A stretch of DNA of 14,453 nt from Baffinella frigidus (Eukaryota; Cryptophyceae; Cryptomonadales; Baffinellaceae). Position numbers and translations under genes: made by a program. Positions within the stretch are counted from its first letter, which is position 1; the number at the start of each line of letters is the position of its first letter. The notes under the pieces were generated by a model that worked only from the letters and a program-made list of their open reading frames with translations, did not search any database and was not told the DNA's origin. The DNA is taken from contig MU646511.1 of the NCBI GenBank assembly GCA_026770585.1, positions 268,328 to 282,780 on the forward strand, read 5' to 3'. Shown one piece after another: positions 1 to 6,387 of this stretch.

Positions 1-230
1 CTCAACCCTCAACCCTCAACCCTCAACCCTGCACCCCAAACCCCAAACCCCAAACCCCAAACCCCAAACCCCAAACCCCAAACCCCAAACCCCAAACCCA
101 AAAACCCAAACCTCAACCCCCAAACCCCAAAACCCAAAAACCCAAAACGTAAACCCTAAACCCTAAACCCCAAACCCCAGCCCCTAAAGCCTAAACTCTT
201 AACTCTAAAACCTAAACCCCAACGCCTAAA
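1..230. repeat. Degenerate C-rich telomere-like heptamer tract
   Basis: The tract is made of CCCCAAA units with interspersed CCCTAAA, CCCTCAA and CCCAAAA variants, roughly seven bases apart. The C-rich strand is the + strand, the orientation expected at the left end of a chromosome. It is far from a pure telomere: CCCCAAA dominates from about 34 to 100 and CCCTAAA appears only later. This makes it an interstitial or subtelomeric derivative rather than active telomere. It runs directly into the AG that precedes the first FtsH-like exon copy at 236. Confidence 0.9.
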
Positions 231-235
231 CGCAG

Positions 236-304
236 GGGTACTCTCGCGCGGTGCAGCTTCGCAAGAAGCCAGAGAAAGAGCTGCACCTCCCCGCCGCTCA
301 ACTT
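236..304 (+). pseudogene. FtsH-like penultimate exon, broken copy 1
   Basis: Read from 236 in phase 0, this gives 23 codons that align without a gap to the first 23 codons of the better copy at 604-702, with 16 identical residues (YSRAV, EKELHL and AAQL are shared). Similarity starts right after an AG dinucleotide at 234-235. The sequence before it is telomere-like, unlike the sequence before the other copies, so the similarity boundary coincides with the inferred splice acceptor. The copy is lost after about 304, where unrelated AT-rich repeat sequence begins. It is probably a dead duplicate exon. Confidence 0.55.
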
Positions 305-600
305 TCATTTGCTTCTACATTCTTACATATGTTCATTTCCGGCATACGTTCTTACATACGTTCGTATACGGTCGTATATCCGTATACATTCTGATATACA
401 ATCTTACACGTAGTTGCATGCGATATACGATCTTACACGTTGTTGTATACGATCATGTTACACGTTATTATATACGATCTTACACGTTGGTGTATACGAT
501 GAGGCGTACTCGCGGGCGGTGAAGGTTCTCAAGACGCTCGTATACGGTCTTACACCCGTATACATTGTTATATACGATCTTACACGATGGTGTATACGAT
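305..600. repeat. TATACGATCTTACACG-type minisatellite
   Basis: This stretch holds short imperfect repeats built on GTATACG and TATACGATCTTACACG, for example around 360-380, 422-440, 470-490 and 570-588. The open frames across it are a by-product of the repeats. It sits just upstream of the FtsH-like exon copies at 504 and 604, so if the gene is transcribed this would be intron sequence. Confidence 0.75.
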
Positions 601-637
601 CAGGCGTATTCGCGGGCGGTGAAGGTTCTCAAGACGC
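463..637 (+). repeat. 100-bp direct duplication carrying an exon start
   Basis: About 75 bp at 463-537 recur at 563-637 with only a few substitutions, an offset of 100 bp. Each copy contains the end of the minisatellite followed by the first 11 codons (AYSRAVKVLKT) of the FtsH-like exon. The first copy (exon part 504-536) stops there and returns to minisatellite sequence. The second copy continues as the complete exon at 604-702. Confidence 0.85.
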
Positions 638-1335
638 GCGAGAAGGAGCTGCACCTCCTCGCGGCACAACTGATCGAAAAGGAAACCCTTACCGGCGACG
701 AGGTGCACCCCCGAAACCCGAAATCCGAAACCCTGACCTCTAAATCCTAAAACCCGAAACTCTCACCGGCGACGAGATGGCCTTGTTCCCCAACCCTAAA
801 ACCCTTAACACTGAACTCTGAACACTGAACACAGAACAGTGAACAAGAACACTGAACACTGAACCCTAAGTCCTGCACCCGAAACCCGGAACCCTCGCCG
901 CGCAAGTGATTGAGATGGAAACCCTCTCCGGCGACAAGGCACCCTTACCCTACAGGGGTACCTCGCTCATAAGAAACTGCCCCCACCCTAGGACCACCGT
1001 AGGGCCCTAGGCATAGGCCTACTGTAGGGTCCTAGGGAGGGGCATGGTCTCGCCAATTTGGCGAGACCGGGGTCGACTCCGCTCCCAAGTTGACGGATTC
1101 GTACTACACACCTAGCATGTCAGCTTCAGAATAGTCAGCCAACTCGAGTGAGACATAGCTAGTAAACCCCAACCCCCAAACCCTGAACCCCAAAACTCAA
1201 AACCAGGTGCGCACGATCCTGGGCATCCCGCCGCTGGCAAAAGACAATGTCGAGAGCGCCAAAGTTGACAAAACCAAAGTGTTCACTTCTGTCAACGGAC
1301 CGAACACCTCTGTCCCGGCCCAGCCCGTAATCTAG
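604..1335 (+). CDS. 3' end of an FtsH/AFG3/YME1-like metalloprotease gene, two exons
   Basis: Exon 604-702 encodes 33 codons and exon 1207-1335 encodes 42 codons plus TAG. The intervening 703-1206 begins GT and ends AG, and both junctions are in phase 0 (GAG|GTGCAC and ACCAG|GTGCGC). The joined peptide has the features of the C-terminal helical part of the M41 peptidase family: AYSRA, then LHLLAAQLIEKETLTGDEV, then RTILG. In known FtsH-family AAA proteases (inner-membrane proteases of bacteria, mitochondria and plastids) this follows the zinc-binding catalytic region. After RTILG comes a short polar, proline-containing tail ending PAQPVI. The AAA, Walker and HEXXH parts are not in the window and would lie left of base 1 if the gene is whole. 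The family call rests on motif recognition by eye. Multiple broken exon copies and telomere-like sequence in the intron raise the chance that the locus is a pseudogene. Confidence 0.5.
703..893. repeat. Telomere-like C-rich tract with a scrap of exon copy 4
   Basis: CCCGAAA, CCCTAAA and CACTGAA-type heptamers fill this part of the inferred intron. At 756-776 the seven codons ETLTGDE, which match the end of the FtsH-like exon exactly, emerge directly from the CCCGAAA-like sequence. Part of a duplicated exon has therefore been replaced by, or joined to, telomere-like DNA. The ACTGAACA-type units near 815-860 are a local variant block. Confidence 0.65.
894..938 (+). pseudogene. FtsH-like penultimate exon, broken copy 5
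   Basis: Fifteen codons starting LAAQVIEMETLSGDK align gap-free with the last 15 codons of the exon at 604-702 (11 identical). The similarity ends exactly at the exon's 3' boundary. The donor GT of the better copy is replaced by GC (AAG|GCACCC). The upstream half is missing and telomere-like CCCGAAA sequence takes its place. Confidence 0.55.
948..1041. mobile_element. MITE-like foldback, family A, copy 1 (right end lost)
   Basis: The left end reads TACAGGGGTACCTCGCTCAT and continues AAGAAA; it matches the inverted right end of the complete copy at 1750-1869 with one mismatch. The core CCTAGGACC...GGGTCCTAGG is self-complementary and is shared with copies near 1777-1836 and 7250-7298. The right terminal repeat is absent; a different hairpin follows at 1046. 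The element has no coding capacity. It lies inside the inferred FtsH-like intron. Confidence 0.7.
1046..1068. repeat. Perfect 11-bp-arm hairpin
   Basis: GGTCTCGCCAA is followed by a single T and then its exact reverse complement. Such a tight, perfect inverted repeat is unlikely by chance. It abuts the truncated MITE-like element. A related GTCTCGCCAGT word recurs at 8336-8349 and 8463-8476. Confidence 0.85.
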
Positions 1336-1571
1336 CCGTGCAACCATCATATGATGCGTTTGTTAAGGTCATAACAGAACAAAAATAAAAGACACAGTCG
1401 AGAGCGCCAAAGTTGATGGACCCAACACCGCTGTCCCGGCCAAGCCCCTGATCTAGCCGCGCAACCCGCGAAAGGTGCGTTTGTTAAGGTTGACGACAAC
1501 AAAACAAAAGCTGTCTAGAGACAAAACCTGTCGAGAGCGCCAGTGCTATCTCGGCCAAGCCCCAGACCACA
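1249..1571 (+). repeat. Three tandem copies of the FtsH-like terminal exon and its 3' flank
   Basis: Units start with GTCGAGAGCGCC at 1249, 1397 and 1530. The first two also share the stop-codon region and downstream words such as GTGCGTTTGTTAAGGT. The first unit is the 3' part of the open terminal exon (1207-1335). Unit spacing is about 148 and then 133 bp. The third unit is short and strongly diverged after about 1571. Confidence 0.85.
1397..1456 (+). pseudogene. FtsH-like terminal exon, duplicate with conserved stop
   Basis: Nineteen codons plus TAG read VESAKVDGPNTAVPAKPLI. The functional-looking copy carries VESAKVD, then a nine-residue insertion, then GPNTSVPAQPVI before its own TAG. 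Reading frame, stop position and most residues are kept, and several differences are conservative (Ala/Ser, Lys/Gln, Leu/Val). That pattern suggests the sequence was once translated, or is a recent duplicate. No acceptor AG like that at 1206 precedes it. Confidence 0.55.
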
Positions 1572-1613
1572 CAGCGGCCTGCCAAGGGATTTCGTGAGTA
1601 ACCCGCACATTAT

Positions 1614-1745
1614 GGCGATAAGATAGGTCCCTACGGTAGGCAATATCGTACATGTAGGGACATAGGTGGGTTCCTACGGATACATGTAAGGTAACGAGAA
1701 GGTGGCAGAATCTGACCAAATATCCCTTCGTAGCCCGCTGTGTGG
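1614..1745. repeat. Dispersed repeat R1, copy 1 (second copy at 8045-8167)
   Basis: This segment is collinear with 8045-8167. Shared words include TACGGTAGGCAAT, GGGACATAGG and AGAATCTG, and the last 22 bases (1724-1745 and 8146-8167) are identical. It ends four bases before the left end of the MITE-like element at 1750. An open minus frame here is not conserved in the other copy, so I read the segment as non-coding. Confidence 0.8.
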
Positions 1746-1749
1746 CTAG

Positions 1750-1860
1750 TACCTCGCTCATAAGAAAATGCCCGTCCCCTAGGATCACCATAGGGCCCTA
1801 CATGTAGGCATAAGGCTATTGTAGGGCCCTAGGGGGGGCGCGTTTCTTATGAGCGAGGTA
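1750..1860. mobile_element. MITE-like foldback, family A, complete copy
   Basis: The element starts TACCTCGCTCATAAGAAA (1750-1767) and ends with the exact reverse complement (1843-1860). Inside, CCCCTAGG...CCTAGGGG pairs again, so most of the 111 bp can fold into one hairpin. On the right the match to copy 1 extends eight bases further (TCCCTGTA), so the true end may be near 1869. It has no coding capacity, as is usual for a non-autonomous foldback. I see no convincing target duplication. Confidence 0.85.
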
Positions 1861-2112
1861 TCCCTGTACATTGTAGAGGCACACGAGGCGCGAAAGGTGC
1901 TCAGAGAGACTCCTCTAGCCATTTCCCTGTATTGTTGAGCAGTCTGCCCTCATACGGGCAAGGGGGCTGGGGACACAGCCCCACATAGGATACATTGTAG
2001 GCCAACCGGGAGTTGACGACAAGCGTAAGACCCTCCGGGTGCAGTGCAAGTCTCGACAGCGCCCCCCTGCGCGGGCCCTGGGCGCCTCCGGGCGTGAGAG
2101 AGTTCCACGACG

Positions 2113-2132
2113 GGTTTAGGGTTTGGGAAACC
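2113..2132. repeat. Short G-rich telomere-like word in the C-rich half
   Basis: GGGTTTAGGGTTTGGGAAA is the only clear G-rich heptamer run left of 6840. It is two to three units long and lies inside the 1941-3083 segment. Confidence 0.7.
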
Positions 2133-2285
2133 GTGGAATTCTCTGACAGCCGACAAGACACGCTTGGTCTTCCTCTTCATTCCTCTCGATACAGGTCCTG
2201 CAAGGTCCTTGAGCCTTGAGTTGAGTGATACAACAGGCTATCAGCCTTACGAAACGGGCCCACCTCACACGCTCACCCCTGCAGG

Positions 2286-2345
2286 GCCCGCCTGAGGAAC
2301 GACCTGGGATAAGCCCGCCTCGGGAACGGCCTAGGATAGGCCCGG
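2286..2345. repeat. 27-bp GC-rich tandem repeat (GCCCGCCT type)
   Basis: GCCCGCCT...GGGATAA at 2286-2312 is repeated as GCCCGCCT...AGGATAG at 2313-2339 and starts again at 2340. On the + strand it would encode a nine-residue Pro/Arg/Glu-rich repeat (SPPRERPRI). Similar GGGCCCGCCTC words recur at 10653-10710 and, inverted, at 13350-13465. I see no credible gene around it. Confidence 0.75.
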
Positions 2346-2489
2346 CTGCTCCGAGGGCCTTGACAGGGTTGCGCACTGAGGTGCTAGGCTCGACGTTGCG
2401 CGGGCGTGGTACGCGATCAACGCAGGGGGGTAGCCATTCAGAGGCATCCGCTGCACTCACAGGGGTTGCCCCCGAAACCTCTTTGCTTT

Positions 2490-2630
2490 CCACTAGCCCT
2501 TGGAGGTGGCTCAAATAGTGCTCTGGGGCATTTTCGATTTACCTTGGATCAGGGTCGAATCCGACCCCGATGCAAGGTAAAATCGAAGACCTTCCAGGGC
2601 ACTATATGAGCCACTTTGGAGGGCTGGTGG
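2490..2630. mobile_element. 141-bp foldback element
   Basis: The outermost 11 bases, CCACTAGCCCT, pair with AGGGCTGGTGG (one mismatch). Further in, GTGGCTCA pairs with TGAGCCAC, ATAGTGC with GCACTAT, TTCGATTT with AAATCGAA and CCTTG with CAAGG. The centre GGGTCG-AATC-CGACCC forms the loop. Almost the whole element is therefore one long imperfect hairpin. Several open frames cross it, but they come from the GC-rich context. Confidence 0.85.
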
Positions 2631-2639
2631 TTGAGGGCC

Positions 2640-3007
2640 ACGCTCACCGTGCCAGGAGCTCTCGGTGTGCAGAGCGCAGCGAAATGGTCATGACCAGTGT
2701 GAATTCGAGAAATCCACTTCTGCACAGCGTGATCGTGGCTACTGCGCCCCTTCCCACTCACCCCTGCACAATCAGCAGCACCCAAGGATGCAGCTCCTGC
2801 ACCCACGAGCCCGCCCCCATCGGCTGTAGCTGGCGAACGCTTCGCACTGGGCCCCCTCGTCGCCGCGACACAAAGGCGCCATGCATGCTTGAGAATTATC
2901 GGACAACCCGACTGCGAAGGGTATGCCGCGGCGAGGCATGGTCCTACACCAGGTGGCCTACACCTACAAAGCCAAGAAAAACAATGTCTCCACTACGCTG
3001 CATGGTT
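2640..3007. other. Unassigned sequence inside the 1941-3083 segment
   Basis: Non-repetitive, moderately GC-rich sequence. Plus-strand frames start at 2570, 2889 and 2923, but their predicted peptides look random, disagree with one another and run into the inverted arm at 3008. I recognise no domain, tRNA or repeat here. Confidence 0.4.
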
Positions 3008-3080
3008 GTCGTCAGCTCCCGGCTGTCCTATCCTGCTTGGGACTGTGTCCCCAGCCCCCCTCCTGCCCGTGTGAGGGCAG

Positions 3081-3162
3081 ACTCCCCTCGCGTCCGTGGA
3101 GGAAACGAGGGGAGTGTTATTGCTGCTTGAGCACGGGGCGGAGGCGTCGGCCAGGGCTGGAA
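3081..3162 (+). pseudogene. Ankyrin-repeat relic with a 2-bp deletion
   Basis: At nucleotide level, GAGGGGAGTGTTATTGCTGC followed by TTGAGCACGGGGC aligns with the coding strand of the ankyrin ORF at 3412-3714 (GAGGGGACTGTCC, then GGGTGCTGC, then TAGAGCACGGGGCC). Two bases are missing between the valine codons and LLEHGA. In the second frame it reads LLEHGAEASARAG. The upstream TCCCCTC...GGAAAC part fits a shortened first half of the same repeat. It is oriented opposite to the ankyrin ORF and overlaps the end of the inverted arm at 3008-3083. ACTCCCCTCG/CGAGGGGAGT at 3081-3090 and 3106-3115 also form a perfect hairpin. Confidence 0.6.
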
Positions 3163-3359
3163 TTTTTGACGAAATCTGCGGGGAGGAGGGGAGAGGAAGA
3201 CGCAGAGTGGGGCCACCTTCACGATTTCAATAAACCATTCTCTCTCATCCCAGAGCTGAGAAAAATGAATCCCTCTTCTCACCAAGAAGAAACGGACAGG
3301 TTTCAAGGAAGAAAGAGAAGAGGACACGCAGACACTACACGTTTACGAGACGCCGTTTC

Positions 3360-3413
3360 TCACTCACTGGACGACGGCTCCGCCCCGTGTCCAAGCAGAC
3401 GCGACACTCCCTT
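3360..3413 (-). pseudogene. Decayed continuation of the ankyrin ORF past its stop
   Basis: On the minus strand, frame-shifted by one base relative to the ORF that stops at 3412, the codons read KGVSRLLGHGAEPSSSE and then TGA. This matches the second half of an ankyrin unit (compare GTVRVLLEHGADVSSRD in the ORF). The first half of that unit is missing, so the gene appears to have lost sequence plus frame just after repeat 3. It also resembles the + strand relic at 3122-3160 (CACGGGGCGGAG is shared). Confidence 0.55.
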
Positions 3414-3714
3414 ACGACACGGAATTGTTCTTGGCAGCGCTCGCCTCAAGCAGCAGCACCGCCACCGCCTCGTAACCTTGAAGTTTAGCTCCAGTCAGCG
3501 GCGTCCCTCCACCGCAGTCCCTGGAAGAAACGTCGGCCCCGTGCTCTAGCAGCACCCGGACAGTCCCCTCGTAACCGGCCCACGCAGCCACAGTCAGAGG
3601 GGAGGATTCGTTCGGCCCTCCTCTCTCCTCGATGGCTGCGCCCTCCGCGAGAAGTCGATGAACTTCTACGGTCTCGCCTTGGGCAGCTGCAACCCAGAGC
3701 GCGGGGAAGACCAT
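3412..3714 (-). CDS. Short ankyrin-repeat protein (about three units), possibly truncated
   Basis: This 100-residue ORF is mostly ankyrin sequence. Unit 1 (about residues 4-35) has ALWVAAAQGETVEVHRLL and AEGAAI. Unit 2 (about 38-71) has SPLTVAAWAGYEGTVRVLL and EHGADVSSRD. Unit 3 (about 72-100) has TPLTGAKLQGYEAVAVLLLE and then degenerates. The usual TPLH signature is TPLT/SPLT here. Ankyrin repeats bind other proteins; the partner and cellular role cannot be read from this. ATG 3714 is the first in-frame start and sits right at the start of unit 1. An AG 3-4 bases upstream could instead be a splice acceptor of a longer gene. The abrupt stop in unit 3, followed by a frame-shifted half unit (3360-3413), suggests 3' decay. 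It may be a gene fragment rather than a working gene. Confidence 0.6.
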   Translation of the reverse strand: MVFPALWVAAAQGETVEVHRLLAEGAAIEERGGPNESSPLTVAAWAGYEGTVRVLLEHGADVSSRDCGGGTPLTGAKLQGYEAVAVLLLEASAAKNNSVS

Positions 3715-3802
3715 TTCCTGCGAACCTTCCCACTCAGCTCCGTTTTTTTAAGACAGGCAAAACTCGGGGGGGTTGCCGAATTTTTTTGCTCCAGTAAGCT
3801 CC

Positions 3803-4285
3803 CTAGCCCGGGGCGGGATGGCTCCCCACGGGTGGCGTTTCTAGCAACGCCGCCGCACTCCCCGCATACAAGACTGAGCTGTACGCTAGCGTTGGCGCAC
3901 GCTGCGCGTGTGCGCCCCCCGCCGCCGCCGCCGCTCCGTCTGTCACACCCGGTTGCGCCTGGCCGTCTGCCCCGGGCGGCTGCCATGCTGCATCGTCGGT
4001 GTGCATGCGAAACCGCCCCGGTTGCGCAACGCCGCTCCCCCAGTGCCGCCGCCCCCCCCAGTCGCGCGTGTTCTCCCAGTTATACGTGCCGGCCGTCTCC
4101 ACCCCGTCGACCGTGTGCGTGAACGTCATTGACACGGGAGGGGTCTGCGATGAGAACGCCTCCTCCAGCGCCATTTCCTCCGGGCAGTGCGTGCGCGCCC
4201 GCACCGCCAGCGCGCGCGCGCGGATCTCGTGCCTCGTCGCCGGTGGGATGCGTGGATACTTCCAAGCTGATGACTTACGAGGCAT
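3803..4285 (-). other. Long minus-strand ORF in GC-rich DNA, doubtful coding
   Basis: The frame is open for 160 codons from ATG 4285. Its first half (residues about 1-77, with EEMALEEAF, VSMTFTHTVDGVE and TYNWENTRDWG) has a balanced, protein-like composition. The second half is Ala/Gly/Pro-rich and reads through simple GC repeats such as GCCGCCGCC at 3920-3940. No domain is recognised. A canonical GTAAGT lies at the seventh base of the ORF, so the ATG could belong to an exon end instead. It could be an unrecognised exon or chance openness caused by high GC. Confidence 0.2.
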
Positions 4286-4370
4286 GGCCCCGTCGCCTGT
4301 TGGTGAGGGCTTTGGTGCTCTCCTAATGTTCAGATGTTGTTGTTGACATCAACTTCACCTTCAATTCCGT

Positions 4371-4444
4371 CACTGGAGCCATTTTCGATAAAAAAGACTC
4401 TGTACTTTACTTTCCTTCGGTGAAGTCGGCACTGGAGCCATTTT
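4371..4444. repeat. Direct repeat CACTGGAGCCATTTT, 59 bp apart
   Basis: The 15-base word occurs at 4371-4385 and 4430-4444, each followed by an A-rich stretch. A partial match (TGGAGCCATTTC) occurs near 8205. No gene is apparent between them. Confidence 0.75.
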
Positions 4445-4524
4445 GAAAAAAAGGGATTTCGCTTGACGAGAAAAATCCGGGCCGCGGCCTGTCACCTACC
4501 TCGGCTCGCGCCATGCCGGGTAGT

Positions 4525-4638
4525 GGGCGGCGGGGTAGCGGGGAGCGGATCGGTGGGGGCCGGATTGGCGGTGTGCAGGGCGGCGGCGGTGCGCAGGGCG
4601 GCGGAGGAGGTGGCGGCGGTGGTGGGCGTGGCGGCGGT
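4525..4638. repeat. GGC/GGT-rich low-complexity tract
   Basis: Imperfect GGCGGT, GGCGGC and GCAGGGCGGCGG repeats. From ATG 4513 to TAA 4660 the + strand is open for 49 codons (glycine-rich, ending VKIDYSV); the opposite strand would be proline/alanine-rich. Either could be a low-complexity tail, but without a neighbouring domain I do not call a gene. Confidence 0.8.
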
Positions 4639-4639
4639 G

Positions 4640-4690
4640 TGAAAATCGATTATTCGGTGTAATCGATTTCTGAAAATCGATTATTCGGTG
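4640..4690. repeat. 20-bp direct repeat with a 9-bp hairpin
   Basis: TGAAAATCGATTATTCGGTG occurs at 4640-4659 and again at 4671-4690. Between and across them AATCGATTA (4644-4652) pairs with TAATCGATT (4660-4668) over a 7-base loop. It follows the GGC-rich tract directly. It could be a small regulatory site or a duplicated insertion footprint. Confidence 0.85.
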
Positions 4691-5250
4691 GCTATGTCAC
4701 CTAATTTAATTCAGGCCTAATTATTAGCGTTTTCTTCGGCGCGATACTTAATTTGATGAAGTTGAGCGGAGGATGGTTCTGATCTACACATCTTTGTCCA
4801 ACTTTTCGCGGCGCGTCTTTTGGTCTAACATATTCCTGTTCGATTCTCACTGCATCGTACGGTACCAGAAGGTCCCAGTTCTGGGCCCCTTTCTTTCGCT
4901 GCAGTGGAGAGAGCTCAACCAGCGCCTTCCCCGCTCTCGCGCGCCATCTTCGCGCGCGGCACTGCACCGAGAGGGGAGGTACTAGGGTGGACAGGGGACT
5001 CGAGGCGTGAAAGAGCGAGCAGCCCCTCATTTTCCGGTGGGGGAGAGCCTGTGGCGGCGCCTCTGAAACGCTCTTGACATCCCGCATCGGCGGGGCCCCT
5101 CATGCCTTCCCCCCGGCAAAAGAGCCGCAGACCCCACCATTTTCTGAGCTCGAGTTTTGGCCGCATAACCTGTACTTATCTTCGGTTTTAAAACGAAATT
5201 CCTTCTAAAGGACCAGAACAATTTCCGGTGTCCGCCTATGTTGGGAGCTT
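4691..5250. other. No recognised gene; doubtful minus frame at 4701-5087
   Basis: The stretch is unique, non-repetitive sequence. A minus-strand frame is open from 5087 to 4701; its middle (around QNWDLLVPYDAVRIEQEYV) has a protein-like composition, but I cannot assign a family. Overlapping plus and minus frames at 4773-4985 and 4915-5166 show no motif either. It could be an exon of an unknown gene or old element sequence. Confidence 0.3.
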
Positions 5251-5254
5251 GAGG

Positions 5255-5275
5255 AACCTAAAAGACCTAAAGGAC
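5255..5275 (+). other. Recurrent NLKDLKD coding-like motif, copy 1
   Basis: Seven codons read NLKDLKD, preceded by TATGTTGGGAGCTTGAGG. The same motif appears at 5609-5641 (+, extended to NLKDLNLKDLK) and at 7830-7850 (-). Synonymous codons differ between copies (CTA/CTC/CTG, GAC/GAT). No host gene can be traced around it. Confidence 0.45.
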
Positions 5276-5332
5276 CCAGTGGCCGGGCCGGACGGGAAAA
5301 ACATAGTGATTCTCCACTTTTTGGAGAGCTAA

Positions 5333-5600
5333 ACGAGATCCGAAAGCAAAAAATGTTTTCTCTGCAGTCCTTTTTACGGAAGGGCGTGTCGTTGGGCTAT
5401 GTTCGGCGATTTTTTTTTAAAAAGGACCTAATGCCAACTTTCCAACCAAGGGGCTGTCGACAACTTTTGGACTGCTACCTCACCCTCCAAAATTATGCTC
5501 GTCACGAGCCGCACTGGAGATCTATACGCGATTCAAAAGCAAAAATGCTTTTTCTGCAGATCTTTTCTACAGGAAGGCGTGTCGTTGGGTTACGTTAGGA
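5333..5600 (+). repeat. ~75-bp direct repeat pair
   Basis: The segments at about 5335-5410 and 5519-5600 share, in order, GAGATC, AAAGCAAAAA, ATG, TTCTCTGCAG-like, TTTT and GGCGTGTCGTTGGG. In the best frames both encode SFL--GVSLGYVR, so the unit may derive from coding sequence. The second copy also contains a perfect AAAAGCA...TGCTTTT hairpin. The second copy is followed by the NLKDLNLKDLK motif, whereas the first copy comes about 60 bp after one. Confidence 0.75.
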
Positions 5601-5608
5601 ACAATCAA

Positions 5609-5641
5609 AACCTCAAGGATCTCAACCTGAAGGACCTCAAG
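5609..5641 (+). other. NLKDLKD motif, copy 2 (extended)
   Basis: Reads NLKDLNLKDLK in frame directly after the GVSLGYVRN sequence of the direct repeat. The internal repetition of four codons (NLKD) suggests local duplication. The longer frame it sits in (5495-5788) then becomes unrecognisable. Confidence 0.45.
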
Positions 5642-5914
5642 ATCAGAAGCCGGGGGGGTGAACCTCAGCACAGGAAGGACGCATGTGCGGCAACCGCCAC
5701 CCCCTTTCTGAAGCCGCTGGGCAGACGAGGGAGGCGATACAGGAAGATGCAGGTTGGGGCAGCAACCGAGGCTGTGACTGGGCCCTGAACCTAAACCCAA
5801 CAAGAACCCGCGCTGTATTATAATCTCAGAGATTTGTTTTTAGGGAGGGTGTCTGTCAACAAAATCCAACCTTGCTGTCCCTAACGTGGTAGAATAATTT
5901 TGCTTCAAACCTCA

Positions 5915-6387
5915 CACCTCAGACCCCAACACAAAACACTCAAGACCGTAAACCGTAAACCCAAAAACCGGAACGAAAAATCCGACACCCTAAACCCTAT
6001 CCAATACACCCTCAACCCTCAACCATGACCCCTCAACCCTCAACCCTCCACCCTACACCCTATACCCTACACTTTATACCCCAAACCCTGAACCCTACAC
6101 CCTCAACCCTAAACACAAACCACTCAACCCTGAACCCTGAACCCTGAACCCTGAACCCTACACCCTGAACCCTTCACCCTACACCTTATACCCTATACTC
6201 CAAACCCCAAACCCCAAACCCCAAACCCCAAACCCTAAACCCTAAACTCTCAACCCTAAAATCTAAACCCTAAACTTTGAACCCCAAATCCTAAAACCCT
6301 AAACCCTAAACTCTAAACTTTATAGCCTGAACCCTGGACCCTGAAACCTGAATCCTAAACCCTTCAACACTGAACCCGGAATCCTCA
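5915..6387. repeat. Long C-rich telomere-like tract, left part
   Basis: About 470 bp of seven-base units: CCCTCAA, CCCTACA, CCCTGAA, CCCCAAA, CCCTAAA, ACTCTAA and others. Variants cluster in short blocks, such as four CCCTGAA units at 6128-6162 and four CCCCAAA units at 6202-6230. The + strand is the C-rich strand. Short frames here are repeat artefacts. Confidence 0.92.

Larger units (their letters stand above)
1941..3083. mobile_element. Candidate TIR element bounded by ~75-bp inverted repeats
   Basis: The left arm (1941-2020) and right arm (3008-3083) are imperfect inverted copies beginning AGTCTGCCCTCA. Both contain CGGGCA, GGGGCTGGGGACACAG, ATAGGATA-like and CTCCCGG-like words in the same order. 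The GGGGACACAGTCCC/GTAGGATGGCC type of end recurs at 6393-6512 and 7603-7701, which marks a family. The interior has no recognisable transposase and carries a separate foldback at 2490-2630. It could be one non-autonomous element or two unrelated solo copies in opposite orientation. I found no target-site duplication. Confidence 0.5.

Noticed and set aside
1-230. True chromosome end (active telomere)
   Set aside because: Units are too degenerate and CCCCAAA-dominated, and the C-rich tracts continue to 6780. It is better read as interstitial or subtelomeric.
1901-2519. Overlapping ORFs of 60-132 codons on both strands
   Set aside because: They overlap each other in conflicting frames, cover inverted arms and GC-rich tandem repeats, and none shows a motif.
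2540-2575. tRNA T-arm-like GGGTCGAATCCGACCC
   Set aside because: It is the loop of the 141-bp foldback; there is no acceptor, D-arm or anticodon arm at the right spacing.
2923-3549. 208-codon plus-strand ORF
   Set aside because: It runs through an inverted arm, an ankyrin relic in another frame and antisense to the ankyrin ORF. Its composition is not protein-like.
4371-4444. Relic of a dinoflagellate-type spliced leader (AGCCATTTTG)
   Set aside because: Only about ten bases agree, the flanks do not, and the word is embedded in a local direct repeat. Chance is sufficient.
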